DNA from: Siccirubricoccus phaeus
GTDB taxonomy: Bacteria > Pseudomonadota > Alphaproteobacteria > Acetobacterales > Acetobacteraceae
DNA: 64,000 nucleotides
Reading direction: 5' to 3'
Assembly (NCBI RefSeq): GCF_008360935.1
Contig: NZ_SRXO01000017.1
Span: forward strand, 59,086 to 123,085
Shown: positions 44,266 through 51,821 of the stretch, in pieces
How the letters are laid out: every line of letters begins with the position of its first letter
Numbering within the stretch: position 1 is the first letter of the stretch
Notes under the pieces: model-generated
What the model was told of the DNA's origin: nothing
What the model saw: the letters and a program-made list of their open reading frames with translations, nothing else
Databases searched by the model: none
Translations under genes and position numbers: made by a program

Positions 44266-44613
44266 ATGCGCAACTACGTCCAGCCGGGCGACAGCCTGGC
44301 CGTCTCTGTCCCCTATACGGGCGGGGTCACCGCCGGCCAGGGCGTCCTGGTCGGTGCCCTGTTCGGCGTCGCCGCGGTGGATGGCGCCCAGAACGCCACG
44401 ATCGAGGTGCAAACCAAGGGGGTCTTCGACCTCACCAAGGAGCCCGCGCTCGCCATCACCGCCGGCGCCCGGGTGTTCTGGGACAACAGCAACCGCCGCA
44501 TCACCACGACGGCGACCGGCAACTTCCAGGTCGGCCTCGCCACAGCGGCCGCGCTCGCCGCCGACGCAACGGTCCGGGTGGTGCTGCTGCGTGTGCCGGC
44601 GAGCGGCGCATGA
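44266..44613 (+). CDS. DUF2190 capsid cement protein
   Basis: 115 residues, directly downstream of the capsid. DUF2190 pattern: N-terminal NYVQPGDSLAVSVPYTGGVT, GQGVLVGALFGVAA, then TKGVFDLTKEPALAITAGAR and VFWDNSNRRITTTATGNFQV. These small beta proteins decorate and stabilise the capsid shell. ATG preceded by GAGGACC. The stop overlaps the next start (ATGA). Confidence 0.9.
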   Translation: MRNYVQPGDSLAVSVPYTGGVTAGQGVLVGALFGVAAVDGAQNATIEVQTKGVFDLTKEPALAITAGARVFWDNSNRRITTTATGNFQVGLATAAALAADATVRVVLLRVPASGA

Positions 44614-45251
44614 GAGGCATCGACCCTAAGGCCACGCGCGGCTACCGCAACCGCAACCCCGGCAACATTGAGCACGTCGCGGCCAACAAGTGGCAGGGCC
44701 TGGCCGAGCCGGCCTCAGACGGGCGCTTCTGCCGCTTCGTGGGCCACGAGTACGGCCTGCGCGCCCTGGCGGTGCTGTTGCTCACCTATCAGGATCGCCA
44801 CGGACTGCGGACGCTGCGCGACATCATCGCCCGCTGGGCGCCACCGGCGGAGAACGACACCGCTGCCTACCTCGCCGCGGTGGCCCGCCGCATGGGGGGC
44901 GGGCCGGACGACCCGCTCGACCTGCACCGGCACGACCATCTCCGGCCGCTGGTGGAGGCTATTGTCGCGCACGAATGCGCCGGGCTGGCCTATCCGGCAG
45001 CGGTACTGGACCGGGCCCTGACCCTGGCCGGGGTGCCTCCAGCAGCGCCGCGGACACTGGCGCAGGTCGCCGCTGCGACCGACACCGGCCGCGGTGCGGT
45101 GCTGGTCGGCGCTGCGGGCATCGCCACGGCCCTGGCGCAAGCTGCCCCAGCCATCCAGGCGCTCGGTGACCTCGCCCCGGTGGTCGCCATTGCCGTCGTC
45201 CTCGCCGCCGTCGCGGCCGTGCTGGCCTGGCGCCTGGGCCGGCCGGCATGA
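44610..45251 (+). CDS. Endolysin-like 'structural protein P5' lysozyme with C-terminal membrane helix
   Basis: 213 residues. The N-terminal 120 residues match the P5-type muralytic domain: GYRNRNPGNIEHVAANKWQG, FCRFVGHEYGLRALAVLLLT, RDIIARWAPPAENDTAAYLA and LRPLVEAIVAHECAG. It would cleave peptidoglycan at lysis or entry. The C-terminal 25 residues (VVAIAVVLAAVAAVLAWRLG) form a transmembrane helix, so it may be membrane-anchored or carry a built-in release function. It sits between cement and head-completion genes instead of beside the holin. Confidence 0.75.
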   Translation: MRGIDPKATRGYRNRNPGNIEHVAANKWQGLAEPASDGRFCRFVGHEYGLRALAVLLLTYQDRHGLRTLRDIIARWAPPAENDTAAYLAAVARRMGGGPDDPLDLHRHDHLRPLVEAIVAHECAGLAYPAAVLDRALTLAGVPPAAPRTLAQVAAATDTGRGAVLVGAAGIATALAQAAPAIQALGDLAPVVAIAVVLAAVAAVLAWRLGRPA

Positions 45252-45556
45252 GCGCCTTCGCCGCGGCCCTGGGCGTCCTGGCCGCGGATCCAAACCTCGG
45301 CAGCGATGCGGTGTACCGCGCCGGCGGCTCCGGGCCGGAGGTGGTGCTCCGGGTCCTGCGCTCCAGCCCGGACCGACTGGGTGACGCCTTTGGCACGAGC
45401 CTGGTGCAGGCCACCGACGTCCTTGCCGTCGCAGTCACCGCGCTGCCGGCCATTGCGCCGGGCGACACCTTCGCCCTCGGTGGCGAGGTGCTGACCGTGC
45501 AACACGCCGAGCGTGACGCCGCCGGTGTCGCCTGGCGCGTCGTCTGTCACCGATAG
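45248..45556 (+). CDS. Head completion / head-tail connector protein (gpFII-like)
   Basis: 102 residues. MSAFAAALGVLAADPNLGSD opens with a helix, followed by a small beta barrel: VVLRVLRSSPDRLGDAFGTS, LVQATDVLAVAVTALPAIAP, GDTFALGGEVLTVQHAE. This matches the gpFII / phage-attach family, often annotated oddly as 'ATP-binding sugar transporter from pro-phage'. It joins head to tail. Start overlaps the endolysin stop (ATGA). Confidence 0.78.
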   Translation: MSAFAAALGVLAADPNLGSDAVYRAGGSGPEVVLRVLRSSPDRLGDAFGTSLVQATDVLAVAVTALPAIAPGDTFALGGEVLTVQHAERDAAGVAWRVVCHR

Positions 45557-45691
45557 CCTGCGATCGGTCCTGCATCAGTAGCAGCACCGACGAGCCAGAT
45601 ATGATGACTCTGAAGCTTCGAGAGGCAGGTCCGGCCAAAGCCTCGAGGCCGAGATGTCAACTTGGCGGACCCGGCGCAGCTTGGACGAGAC

Positions 45692-46162
45692 CTAGCGCGC
45701 AAGTCCGCGGCTGCGGACCGCAGCTAGGACGCGGGCATTAATGCTCTGCCGCGTCGCCTCCTGTTTTAGGCTCAATTGGCGCTTCCGCAGCGTGCTCTGC
45801 TGGAACTTGTATTCCCATTCGCTGATCACCCCGCGCTCGTAAAAGAAGGCGGTGGCCGCGGCATTCAGGGCCTTGGTGTCGTCGTCAGCTATACGCTTTA
45901 GCCCCTGGAAAACCAGGCCGTAGTCGAGGCCGAGGAAGCGCTTAACACAGACATTTCCAACCTCAAGGTGCTGGCCGGTGATCCGGTTGTTTAGCAGGCA
46001 CAACTCGCGGATAGGATAGTGGCCGCAGGCGCAGGTCTCCGGCTCATCGGCCATGCTGATATCGACCAGCTTCCACTCTAGTCGAGCAACCGGCCATTCC
46101 GTCGCTCGGCTGCGCGCCAAGATTGCCGCCTTCAACGTCTCGAAATGGTAGCCATCGCCCAT
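45692..46162 (-). CDS. Antisense cargo gene, Cys-rich zinc-binding-like protein (156 aa)
   Basis: Leftward gene inside the rightward late operon, with lower GC than its neighbours: a moron. The central part CACGHYPIRELCLLNNRITG then VGNVCVKRFLGLD contains C-x-C...C...C and a conserved-looking GNVCVKRFLG, suggesting a small zinc-bound domain; such segments occur in uncharacterised plasmid and phage proteins. The N-terminal helix and the C-terminal basic helical tail (STLRKRQLSLKQEATRQSIN) could bind nucleic acid. Function unknown; expression from the prophage is likely because it opposes the late operon. Confidence 0.68.
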   Translation of the reverse strand: MGDGYHFETLKAAILARSRATEWPVARLEWKLVDISMADEPETCACGHYPIRELCLLNNRITGQHLEVGNVCVKRFLGLDYGLVFQGLKRIADDDTKALNAAATAFFYERGVISEWEYKFQQSTLRKRQLSLKQEATRQSINARVLAAVRSRGLAR

Positions 46163-46247
46163 ACCGCCTTCATAAATATTTCGGCCAAGTTAGCAACGGT
46201 TAGGTGATGCGCTCACAGTCAGGCCGACACCCATCGAGGAGGCACCT

Positions 46248-46547
46248 ATGCCCGACCCCGAGCGCCTTGGTGCGATCCTCAATGAGGCCCTGCTCGCCGC
46301 CGGCCTCGGGGCGCTCGGCACCATGGCCCGGCTCGCCGCAGCCGACCGGCCGCTGCTCACCGGCGGCTTCCTGCTGCACGCCCTGGCGGGCGGCAGCCTC
46401 GGTACCGGCGCTTGGCTGATCGCCCGGGCGGTCGAGCTCGAGGGCTGGTGGCTGTTCGCGGTGCCCTGGCTCGCCGGCACCCTCGGCTACGCCGCCCTGC
46501 ACGACCTGCTGCTGCGGGTGCTGAACCGCCGTCTCGGCGGGCCGTAA
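46248..46547 (+). CDS. Holin (LydA-like)
   Basis: 99 residues with a strong GAGGAGG 6 bases before the ATG. Three hydrophobic segments at about 18-35, 38-60 and 67-90 (LLTGGFLLHALAGGSLGTGA, LFAVPWLAGTLGYAALHDLL), short loops and a basic end VLNRRLGGP, as in class I/LydA holins. It forms the membrane lesion that releases the endolysin. The endolysin-like gene is upstream, separated by the connector and the antisense cargo gene. Confidence 0.75.
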   Translation: MPDPERLGAILNEALLAAGLGALGTMARLAAADRPLLTGGFLLHALAGGSLGTGAWLIARAVELEGWWLFAVPWLAGTLGYAALHDLLLRVLNRRLGGP

Positions 46548-46550
46548 CGG

Positions 46551-47273
46551 GTGCGCCTCGCGGCCGCCGTCGGCGATCTCCGACAGGCGCTGGCGGCGGA
46601 GGTCCGTGCCGGCGAGCGCGCAGCTACGCAAGCAGTCCGTGAGGGCACCGAGGCGCTCAAGCGCGAGCTGCGCGGCCAGGTGCTCGCGGCTTTCGGCGGT
46701 CGGGGCCGCGGCCTCGCCAGTGCCTGGCGCAGCCAGGTCTTCCCCCGCTCGGGTGTCAGCCTCCGTGCCGCCGGCCTAGTCTGGACCAAGGTGCCGAACG
46801 TGATCGATGCCTTCGAGCGCGGGGCGCTGATCCGGGCCAAGGGCGGCCGGCGCTTCCTGGCCATCCCGACCGGCTTCAACGCCGCCCGCGGCTGGCGCGG
46901 TCGCGGCGACAAGGGCCTGCGGGTCACGCCGGCGCAGATGGTCGCCTCCAGCCAGGGCTTTCTGCGGCCCTTCCGCTCCGGCCGCGGCTTCGTCTGGTGC
47001 CTGCCGCTGCGCCAGGGCGAGCAGACCGGCCGACGGCGCCGGACCCGCCTGATCGCCGGCGGGCTGACTGAGGTCGGCACCGCCAACCGCAAGGGTCGGG
47101 AGGCCTGGGCCCGCGGCCTGCTGGAGCAGGGGATGGTGCCGATGTTCCTGCTGCTGCCGCAGGTCCAACTCGCCAAGCGCCTCGACGTGAAGGGGGCGGC
47201 CGACAGCGCCGGCGCCCGGGTGCCGCGGCGCTTCGTCGCGCTGTGGGAAGCCGAAGCAGGAAGAGCAGCATGA
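46551..47273 (+). CDS. DUF6441 tail/neck protein
   Basis: GTG start at 46551, 3 bases after the holin stop. 240 residues with the DUF6441 pattern: GERAATQAVREGTEALKREL, RGLASAWRSQVFPRSGVSLR, AAGLVWTKVPNVIDAFERGA, RRFLAIPTGFNAARG. Corresponds in position to HK97 gp10/lambda gpZ-type neck proteins, so a head-tail junction role is likely. The stop overlaps the next start (ATGA). Confidence 0.78.
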   Translation: MRLAAAVGDLRQALAAEVRAGERAATQAVREGTEALKRELRGQVLAAFGGRGRGLASAWRSQVFPRSGVSLRAAGLVWTKVPNVIDAFERGALIRAKGGRRFLAIPTGFNAARGWRGRGDKGLRVTPAQMVASSQGFLRPFRSGRGFVWCLPLRQGEQTGRRRRTRLIAGGLTEVGTANRKGREAWARGLLEQGMVPMFLLLPQVQLAKRLDVKGAADSAGARVPRRFVALWEAEAGRAA

Positions 47274-47716
47274 GCGCCCGCGAGACCGCCATCGCGGCGC
47301 TGCATGCCCGGCTGCAAGCCGGCCTCGCCGCCCGCGCCCCGGCGGCGCTGGTGCTGCGCAACGAGACCGTGCCACAGCGTCTGCCGCCGGGCGGGCTGGT
47401 GGTGCTGCGCGACGGCGAGACGGCGGAGGAGACGCCGCTCCTCTCTCCCCTGGCCTGGGCCGTTGAGCATCGCGCCGAGGTCGAGGTCACCGTGGCCGGT
47501 GCCACCCCGGCCGCCCGCGCCGCCTTGCTCGATGCGCTGCTGGCCGACATCGCCGCCGCGATCGCCGCCGACCGCACCCTCGGCGGCGCGGTGGAATGGG
47601 CCCAGCCCGGCAGCCCCGGCTTCGAGGACGTCGAAGTCGAGGGCGCCGCCGCGGCCCGCGCCGCCCTCGTCCCCGTGACCCTCTGGTTCACCGCGGCGGG
47701 CTCGCCGCTGTCCTGA
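47270..47716 (+). CDS. Tail terminator-like protein (gpU position)
   Basis: 148 residues starting at 47270, inside the DUF6441 stop. Alternating helix and strand: REAIAALHARLQ-like opening, NETVPQRLPPGGLVVLRDGE, LAWAVEHRAEVEVTVAGATP, DIAAAIAADRTLGGAVEWAQ, AAARAALVPVTLWFTAAGSP. Homologues in alphaproteobacterial prophages are often named 'acyl-CoA transferase' in error. The position just before the tail tube gene and the fold pattern fit tail termination. Confidence 0.7.
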   Translation: MSARETAIAALHARLQAGLAARAPAALVLRNETVPQRLPPGGLVVLRDGETAEETPLLSPLAWAVEHRAEVEVTVAGATPAARAALLDALLADIAAAIAADRTLGGAVEWAQPGSPGFEDVEVEGAAAARAALVPVTLWFTAAGSPLS

Positions 47717-47732
47717 CGGAGACACCCCCACC

Positions 47733-48686
47733 ATGGCCCGCGCCATCGGCGCCAACACGCGCCTGCTCATGCTGCCCGAGAGCACCTACGGCACCGCCCC
47801 CACCGGCAACTTCCGGCGGCTGCCCTTCCTCTCCTGCGACCTCGGCGCCGAGCAGCCGCTGCTGGACGCCGACGTGATCGGCCTCGGCGGCACCCGCGAC
47901 GCGGCCGCGCCGTTCCTCGACACGGTGACGGTCGCCGGCTCCGCGGTCGTCCCGGTCGACCTGATCAACATCGGCCACTGGCTACGGCTGCTGCTGGGCG
48001 CGCCGACCACCAGCGGCACCACCAACTACACCCACACCTTCAAGTCGGGGGGCGCCTCGCTGCCCTCGAACAGCATCGAGCTCGGCTACCCGGACGTGCC
48101 GAGCTACGACCTGATCACCGGCGTGCGGGCCGACACGCTGGAGATCGACTTCTCGCCCTCCGGCCCGGCCACCGCCAGCTTCGGCCTGATCGGCCAGGGC
48201 TCGACCCGCTCCGGGGCAAGTTCCGGCGGCACGCCGACCAGCGCCGCCTACACCGCCTTCAACAAGGCCCAGGGCTCGATCAGCCGCAGCGGCTCGGCGC
48301 TGGCGCAGGTAACGGGAGCGAAGCTCAGCTTCACCAACTCGGTCGAGACGGTGCGCACCATCCGCGCCGACCGCAAGATCGAGGGCGCCGATCCCGGCAT
48401 TTGCCGCGCCACCGGCCAGGTCACGGTGCGCTTCGCCGACACCACGCTGCTGACCCAGGCGCAGAACGGCAGTTCGGCCGACTTCGCCTTCGCCTACACC
48501 ATCGACGCCAACCGCGGCCTGACCTTCACCCTGCACGAGGTCTACCTGGCGCTGGCCAAGACGCCGATCGAGGGCCCGGGCGGCATCGAGGCGGCGTTTG
48601 ACTTCCGTGCCGCCTACAACGCGACCGCCACCACCATGATGACGGTCGTGCTGAAGAACCAGCAGGCTGCGACGGAGTATGCGTGA
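47733..48686 (+). CDS. Major tail tube protein
   Basis: 317 residues, beta-rich, Gly/Ser/Thr-rich. N-terminal ARAIGANTRLLMLPESTYGT (common in tube proteins), SPSGPATASFGLIGQGSTRS, then TGAKLSFTNSVETVRTIRAD and ATATTMMTVVLKNQQAATEY at the end. It stacks as hexamers to form the flexible tail tube; the absence of a sheath gene indicates a siphovirus. GGAGAC precedes the ATG. The antisense cargo block begins after its stop. Confidence 0.83.
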   Translation: MARAIGANTRLLMLPESTYGTAPTGNFRRLPFLSCDLGAEQPLLDADVIGLGGTRDAAAPFLDTVTVAGSAVVPVDLINIGHWLRLLLGAPTTSGTTNYTHTFKSGGASLPSNSIELGYPDVPSYDLITGVRADTLEIDFSPSGPATASFGLIGQGSTRSGASSGGTPTSAAYTAFNKAQGSISRSGSALAQVTGAKLSFTNSVETVRTIRADRKIEGADPGICRATGQVTVRFADTTLLTQAQNGSSADFAFAYTIDANRGLTFTLHEVYLALAKTPIEGPGGIEAAFDFRAAYNATATTMMTVVLKNQQAATEYA

Positions 48687-48921
48687 TGCTATCGCGCTGC
48701 GTGAGGACGGCTTTAGGCGAGAAGCGATCACAGGACTGGCTCATACCCTAGAGCCATCCTAGACGTGCCTAGCGTAAGGCTCCTTACTATCGATCAGCAA
48801 ATGTCTCATTCTTCCACTTAACCAAACAGTCTAATGCGTCCAGCTACCATAACGCCTCACGAGCTTGGTTGACGCACCTTAGGGTTCACATTACGTTCTG
48901 ATCCGTGTGGGGAGAAAGGCC

Positions 48922-49134
48922 GTGTCTCAAGGCAGCAAGAGGAAGCTAGTAGTTGCTGCGTGCTGCCGTTCGTGCGGGCGTCCCCTGTCGCAAAACGGAG
49001 GCGTAGTGGCTGCCTCGAGCTACGGGCGCTGCTGTTCCGACGCGCGTCGTCAGAAAGCTATGACGAAGCTTGGTCTCAGTCCCATCACGCCCGCCGACTT
49101 TGACGGTCCGTATCTCATCCGCCGCGACCGCTGA
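48922..49134 (+). CDS. Possible small Cys-rich protein (70 aa)
   Basis: GTG at 48922 in the cargo block. Contains ACCRSCGRPLSQ and YGRCCSDARRQ, giving two Cys pairs that could hold zinc; the end is Pro/Arg/Asp-rich. Ribosome site weak and no family recognised, so it may not be a gene; the cysteine pattern and basic character are the only support. Confidence 0.3.
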   Translation: MSQGSKRKLVVAACCRSCGRPLSQNGGVVAASSYGRCCSDARRQKAMTKLGLSPITPADFDGPYLIRRDR

Positions 49135-49243
49135 CGCAGCTAGTGCTCTGACGCATTCAGACGGTACACGGGGCAGAGCTGTTACCCTTGGTGCCAACTG
49201 GGTATTCCGCCCTGCGGCATGAATCTCCGTCTGCATCAGAGTA

Positions 49244-50278
49244 CTAGCACGAGGCGAAATACGCTTTGAGCTCGTTGAGGCAGGAAGTTCCTCCGATCTT
49301 GCCGTTCGATCCACCCATAACTTTCCGTCTGCCGTTGTCGACCGGTTCGGTCCACGCTCGCCATTCATGTTTGCGCGGAGAGTGGCGTGTCCACTCGACC
49401 TTGTGGAGCCGCTGTTTCTGCCGCCGCGACCACGCGATAAGGTCGTCGTTGACGAAGCATTCCCACTCAGAAGCAACAGGGAGATCGGCAAACGCCGCAA
49501 GCAATTGCTCACAATTTTGATAGCGAGCCGTAGGATCGTCGGCCATCATCTGGCGAATTACGCGACGCCATTTAGGGGGGATGTGCGGCAGCCATTCGAG
49601 TGAGTCCACAAATCCGCCTTTGGCAATCTCGTACCGGGGCGTTCCCTGTCGCTCGTACCAATTTCTCCCGTGAAGCAGGCGGTAGAGCGTCATCCCCAGG
49701 GCCCAAATGTCGGTCTTCACGCTGGCAGCGCCAGAATTCCACGCCTCGTAGGCTAGGTGGTCCAGATAGCCGCCGGCGCGGGCGTAGCCCATAAAGATGT
49801 CGTCCGTGACCCAGCCAAAGTCGCCGAGAAGTGCGATACCATCAGCATCGAGTAGAATATTGGCTGGTTTGATGTCGCGATGAAGCATTCCGCGCTGATG
49901 GAGAGCCTGAAGGCCGAAGGTAACCTCAGTTGCAACCTTTCTCACGTCGGAAAGCTTCATGGGACCATGATCGAAGGCCTTCTGCAGCGAACCGCGAGGG
50001 CACAGCTTCATGGTGAAGCAGATGCTCTCGCCGTCCGGTGCTGCCATGCAGCCGTAGACTTGGACCACGTTACGATGCGTCGCAGCCGAGAGTCGCTGGG
50101 CCTCTTGGAGAAGGCCGTTGCGGCGTGGGTGCCATTCGTGGTCGGGTTCGTCTGGGCGCCGCGACAAAACTTTAGCAGCGACTTGCCCATGAACCGGGTC
50201 TTTAGCAAGATAGACTTCGCCGTAGTGCCCAGCACCCAGAAACGCTTCCATTTCGAGGCCAGGGACGAGAACCGTCAT
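49244..50278 (-). CDS. Hanks-type Ser/Thr protein kinase (prophage cargo)
   Basis: 344 residues with an intact kinase core: glycine loop FLGAGHYGEVYLAKD (13-27), lysine K36 in VAAKVL, catalytic loop HRDIKPANILL (133-143; D135, N140), DFG at 153-155 and an activation segment leading to LAYEAWNSGAASVKTDIWAL. After about residue 270 a 75-residue Trp/Arg/Lys-rich extension (DDLIAWSRRQKQRLHKVEWT) replaces the usual transmembrane and PASTA parts, so it is soluble. It is coupled by ATGA to the upstream partner and antisense to the tail operon. Phage kinases of this kind are known in defence and host takeover; which applies here is inferred. Confidence 0.88.
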   Translation of the reverse strand: MTVLVPGLEMEAFLGAGHYGEVYLAKDPVHGQVAAKVLSRRPDEPDHEWHPRRNGLLQEAQRLSAATHRNVVQVYGCMAAPDGESICFTMKLCPRGSLQKAFDHGPMKLSDVRKVATEVTFGLQALHQRGMLHRDIKPANILLDADGIALLGDFGWVTDDIFMGYARAGGYLDHLAYEAWNSGAASVKTDIWALGMTLYRLLHGRNWYERQGTPRYEIAKGGFVDSLEWLPHIPPKWRRVIRQMMADDPTARYQNCEQLLAAFADLPVASEWECFVNDDLIAWSRRQKQRLHKVEWTRHSPRKHEWRAWTEPVDNGRRKVMGGSNGKIGGTSCLNELKAYFASC

Positions 50279-50748
50279 GCCGTCCCCCGGTCAGCGATGA
50301 GCAGGAGGGCGGCTTCACGGCTTCCGGCTCGCAGGTCGACGCCTTCTGTGTTCTCAGTCCAGAAAACGTCATCCTTGACGTACTCATCGACGGTACGATC
50401 ACCGAACTGGCGGCTGATAATCGCCTTCGCCACACTGCGGACGGGACAGACTGAGCGTGCGGCAGCGATGACAACACCCCGAACTTCTGCGCTCTCTAGA
50501 TGCGCCAGCTTCATTGAGCCGCGCTGATTCACCGCGCTCGCCTTCAGCACCACTCGCTTGACTCCGTGCTCGCGGAGATAGTTTGCTACTTGCTGATAGA
50601 TCACGTTGTAGGCGTCCTCGCGCGCCCCTTTTTGCAGGCTCCAAGTGTGGTCGGCGATTAGTACGATCGGACCGTCAACCGGCACCTCTGCATCGACTAC
50701 TACGACTTTGTCGCCTGAAACCGTAAATCCGACTCGCCGCTCTGCCAT
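50275..50748 (-). CDS. Partner of the prophage kinase, possible RNase H-like fold (157 aa)
   Basis: First gene of the two-gene leftward operon, its stop overlapping the kinase start by 4 bases. Start at 50748 (MAERRVGFTVSGDKV) has GAGAAG upstream. The order strand-strand (GFTVSGDKVVVVDAE), helix (VIYQQVANYLREHG), strand (KRVVLKASAV), helix, strand and acidic end (DRTVDEYVKDDVFW) resembles DUF3010/RuvC-like RNase H folds, but only some catalytic acids can be placed. No other family is recognised. It could be a substrate, sensor or inhibitor of the kinase. Confidence 0.65.
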   Translation of the reverse strand: MAERRVGFTVSGDKVVVVDAEVPVDGPIVLIADHTWSLQKGAREDAYNVIYQQVANYLREHGVKRVVLKASAVNQRGSMKLAHLESAEVRGVVIAAARSVCPVRSVAKAIISRQFGDRTVDEYVKDDVFWTENTEGVDLRAGSREAALLLIADRGTA

Positions 50749-51120
50749 TCGCTTCTCATTCCACCCGCTCAACGTGGTGTAAAAGCTAGCGGCTACCCAG
50801 GCAAGCCGATGCCCTACGACCCGCACGGATCGGGTGGGAGCAGACCGAACGACTGCATCTTGAAGCAGAAAGCTCAAACGTGTTGTTCCGGATTAGCCAT
50901 TGCCAGATACCTGATCGCCTCGCCTGACGGCCGAAAGGGATTGAGACCAGCCGTAAGTGATACATTGGATGCAGCATGCTGCTCGCGGGACCGAGCGCGT
51001 ACTCGGCTGATGCGGCGCTCCCTTACTGCCCCTGAGCCACGTGTCCGAAACACTGCCATGCGGCCAACTCGCGTACGGGGTGGCCGGCGTTTTTGACGCC
51101 CTCCAAGCAAGGAGAATCGC
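50749..51120. other. Non-coding spacer, promoter region of the kinase operon
   Basis: 372 bases between the divergent kinase-partner gene and the tail chaperone gene. Small open frames here lack ribosome sites. The leftward promoter should lie within about 100 bases of 50748, but no convincing -35/-10 pair was seen. The right edge carries a strong AAGGAG 7 bases before the next ATG. Confidence 0.4.
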
Positions 51121-51498
51121 ATGCTCACCCTGGACTCCTCGGTCGAGCCGTACTGGCTCGACCTGCCGCGCGGCGTGCGCGTGGAGATCCGGCCCGTCAC
51201 CACCGCTGTCATGGCGGCGGCGCAGGCCGCGGCCTCGCGCCGTCTGGGCGCAATCCGTGCTGCTGGTGAGGATCTCGACCCCGACATGGCGCGTGGCCTC
51301 GCCTTCGCTTTCCTGGTCAAGGCACTGGCCCGGCATGCCGTCACCGCCTGGGACGGCATCGGCGATGCCGAGGGCAAGCCGCTGCCTCTGTCCCCCGAGG
51401 CCGTCGAGCGGCTGATGGACCTCGACGACATTGCCGCCGCGTTCTGGGACCAGGCGACCCGGCCTGTGGCGGCGGTGGCCGCCGAGGGAAACGGCTGA
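51121..51498 (+). CDS. Tail assembly chaperone (G-like, zero-frame product)
   Basis: 125 residues from ATG 51121 (AAGGAG 7 bases upstream). N-terminal strands WLDLPRGVRVEIRPVTTAVM and helices, typical of GTA/lambda-type tail assembly chaperones located between tube and tape measure. The last codons form a slippery site and a stop; a second, longer product is predicted by -1 frameshifting (see next entries), as for lambda gpG/gpGT. It would bind tube and tape measure proteins during tail assembly. Confidence 0.8.
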   Translation: MLTLDSSVEPYWLDLPRGVRVEIRPVTTAVMAAAQAAASRRLGAIRAAGEDLDPDMARGLAFAFLVKALARHAVTAWDGIGDAEGKPLPLSPEAVERLMDLDDIAAAFWDQATRPVAAVAAEGNG

Positions 51499-51533
51499 GG
51501 GCCCGCGCCGCCTGGCACTTCGGCCGCGGGCCC
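51486..51533 (+). promoter_or_regulatory. Programmed -1 ribosomal frameshift signal
   Basis: The slippery heptamer G GGA AAC lies at 51486-51492 in the correct phase (codons GGA AAC), followed by one codon and the TGA at 51496-51498. After a 6-base spacer comes a perfect 9-bp GC stem, 51499-51507 pairing with 51525-51533, extended inside by CCG/CGG with a one-base bulge. Slippery site, spacing and downstream structure match the lambda G-T design (G GGA AAG). A -1 slip resumes at CGG 51492 and enters an open frame to 51818. Confidence 0.83.
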
Positions 51534-51818
51534 GAGTACTGCCGCGGCTGCGCCGCCCTCGGGCGCGACTGCGCCGAGGCCTGCCCCTACGCCGCGCACG
51601 CTCCTGCCAGCGTCGAGGGCGCTGCCTGCTGGGCCGCCGGCACGGCCTGCGCCGAGGCGACGATGACGGGGCTGAGCTTGGACATGGCCGCCGCGCTCTC
51701 CGCCGCCCGGGAGATGGGCGCCGCCGGCTGGGCGGCGACCGAACTGCTGCTGGCCATCCGCAGCGGCATGGCGGAGGGCCGCGCCGAGGCGGCGCCGCGC
51801 GCGGCGGGAGGAGGATAG
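51492..51818 (+). CDS. -1 frame extension of the tail chaperone (T-like domain)
   Basis: 108 codons in the -1 frame, with no ATG or GTG start in its first half; a CTG overlaps the upstream stop, and the only good internal ATG would give 51 residues. The frame encodes a plausible protein: FGRGPEYCRGC, then GRDCAEACPYA (C-x2-C-x6-C-x3-C), and a C-terminal helix MAAALSAAREMGAAGWAATE. Fused to the 124 upstream codons it gives a 232-residue GT-like protein. It ends 3 bases before the tape measure ATG, which uses GGAGGAGG inside it. Confidence 0.78.
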   Translation, partial: RLRARAAWHFGRGPEYCRGCAALGRDCAEACPYAAHAPASVEGAACWAAGTACAEATMTGLSLDMAAALSAAREMGAAGWAATELLLAIRSGMAEGRAEAAPRAAGGG

Positions 51819-51821
51819 CCC

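Noticed and set aside
50809..51096. 95-codon plus-strand frame upstream of the tail chaperone
   Set aside because: No ribosome site, Arg/Cys-rich random-looking composition, and it covers the probable promoter region of the kinase operon.
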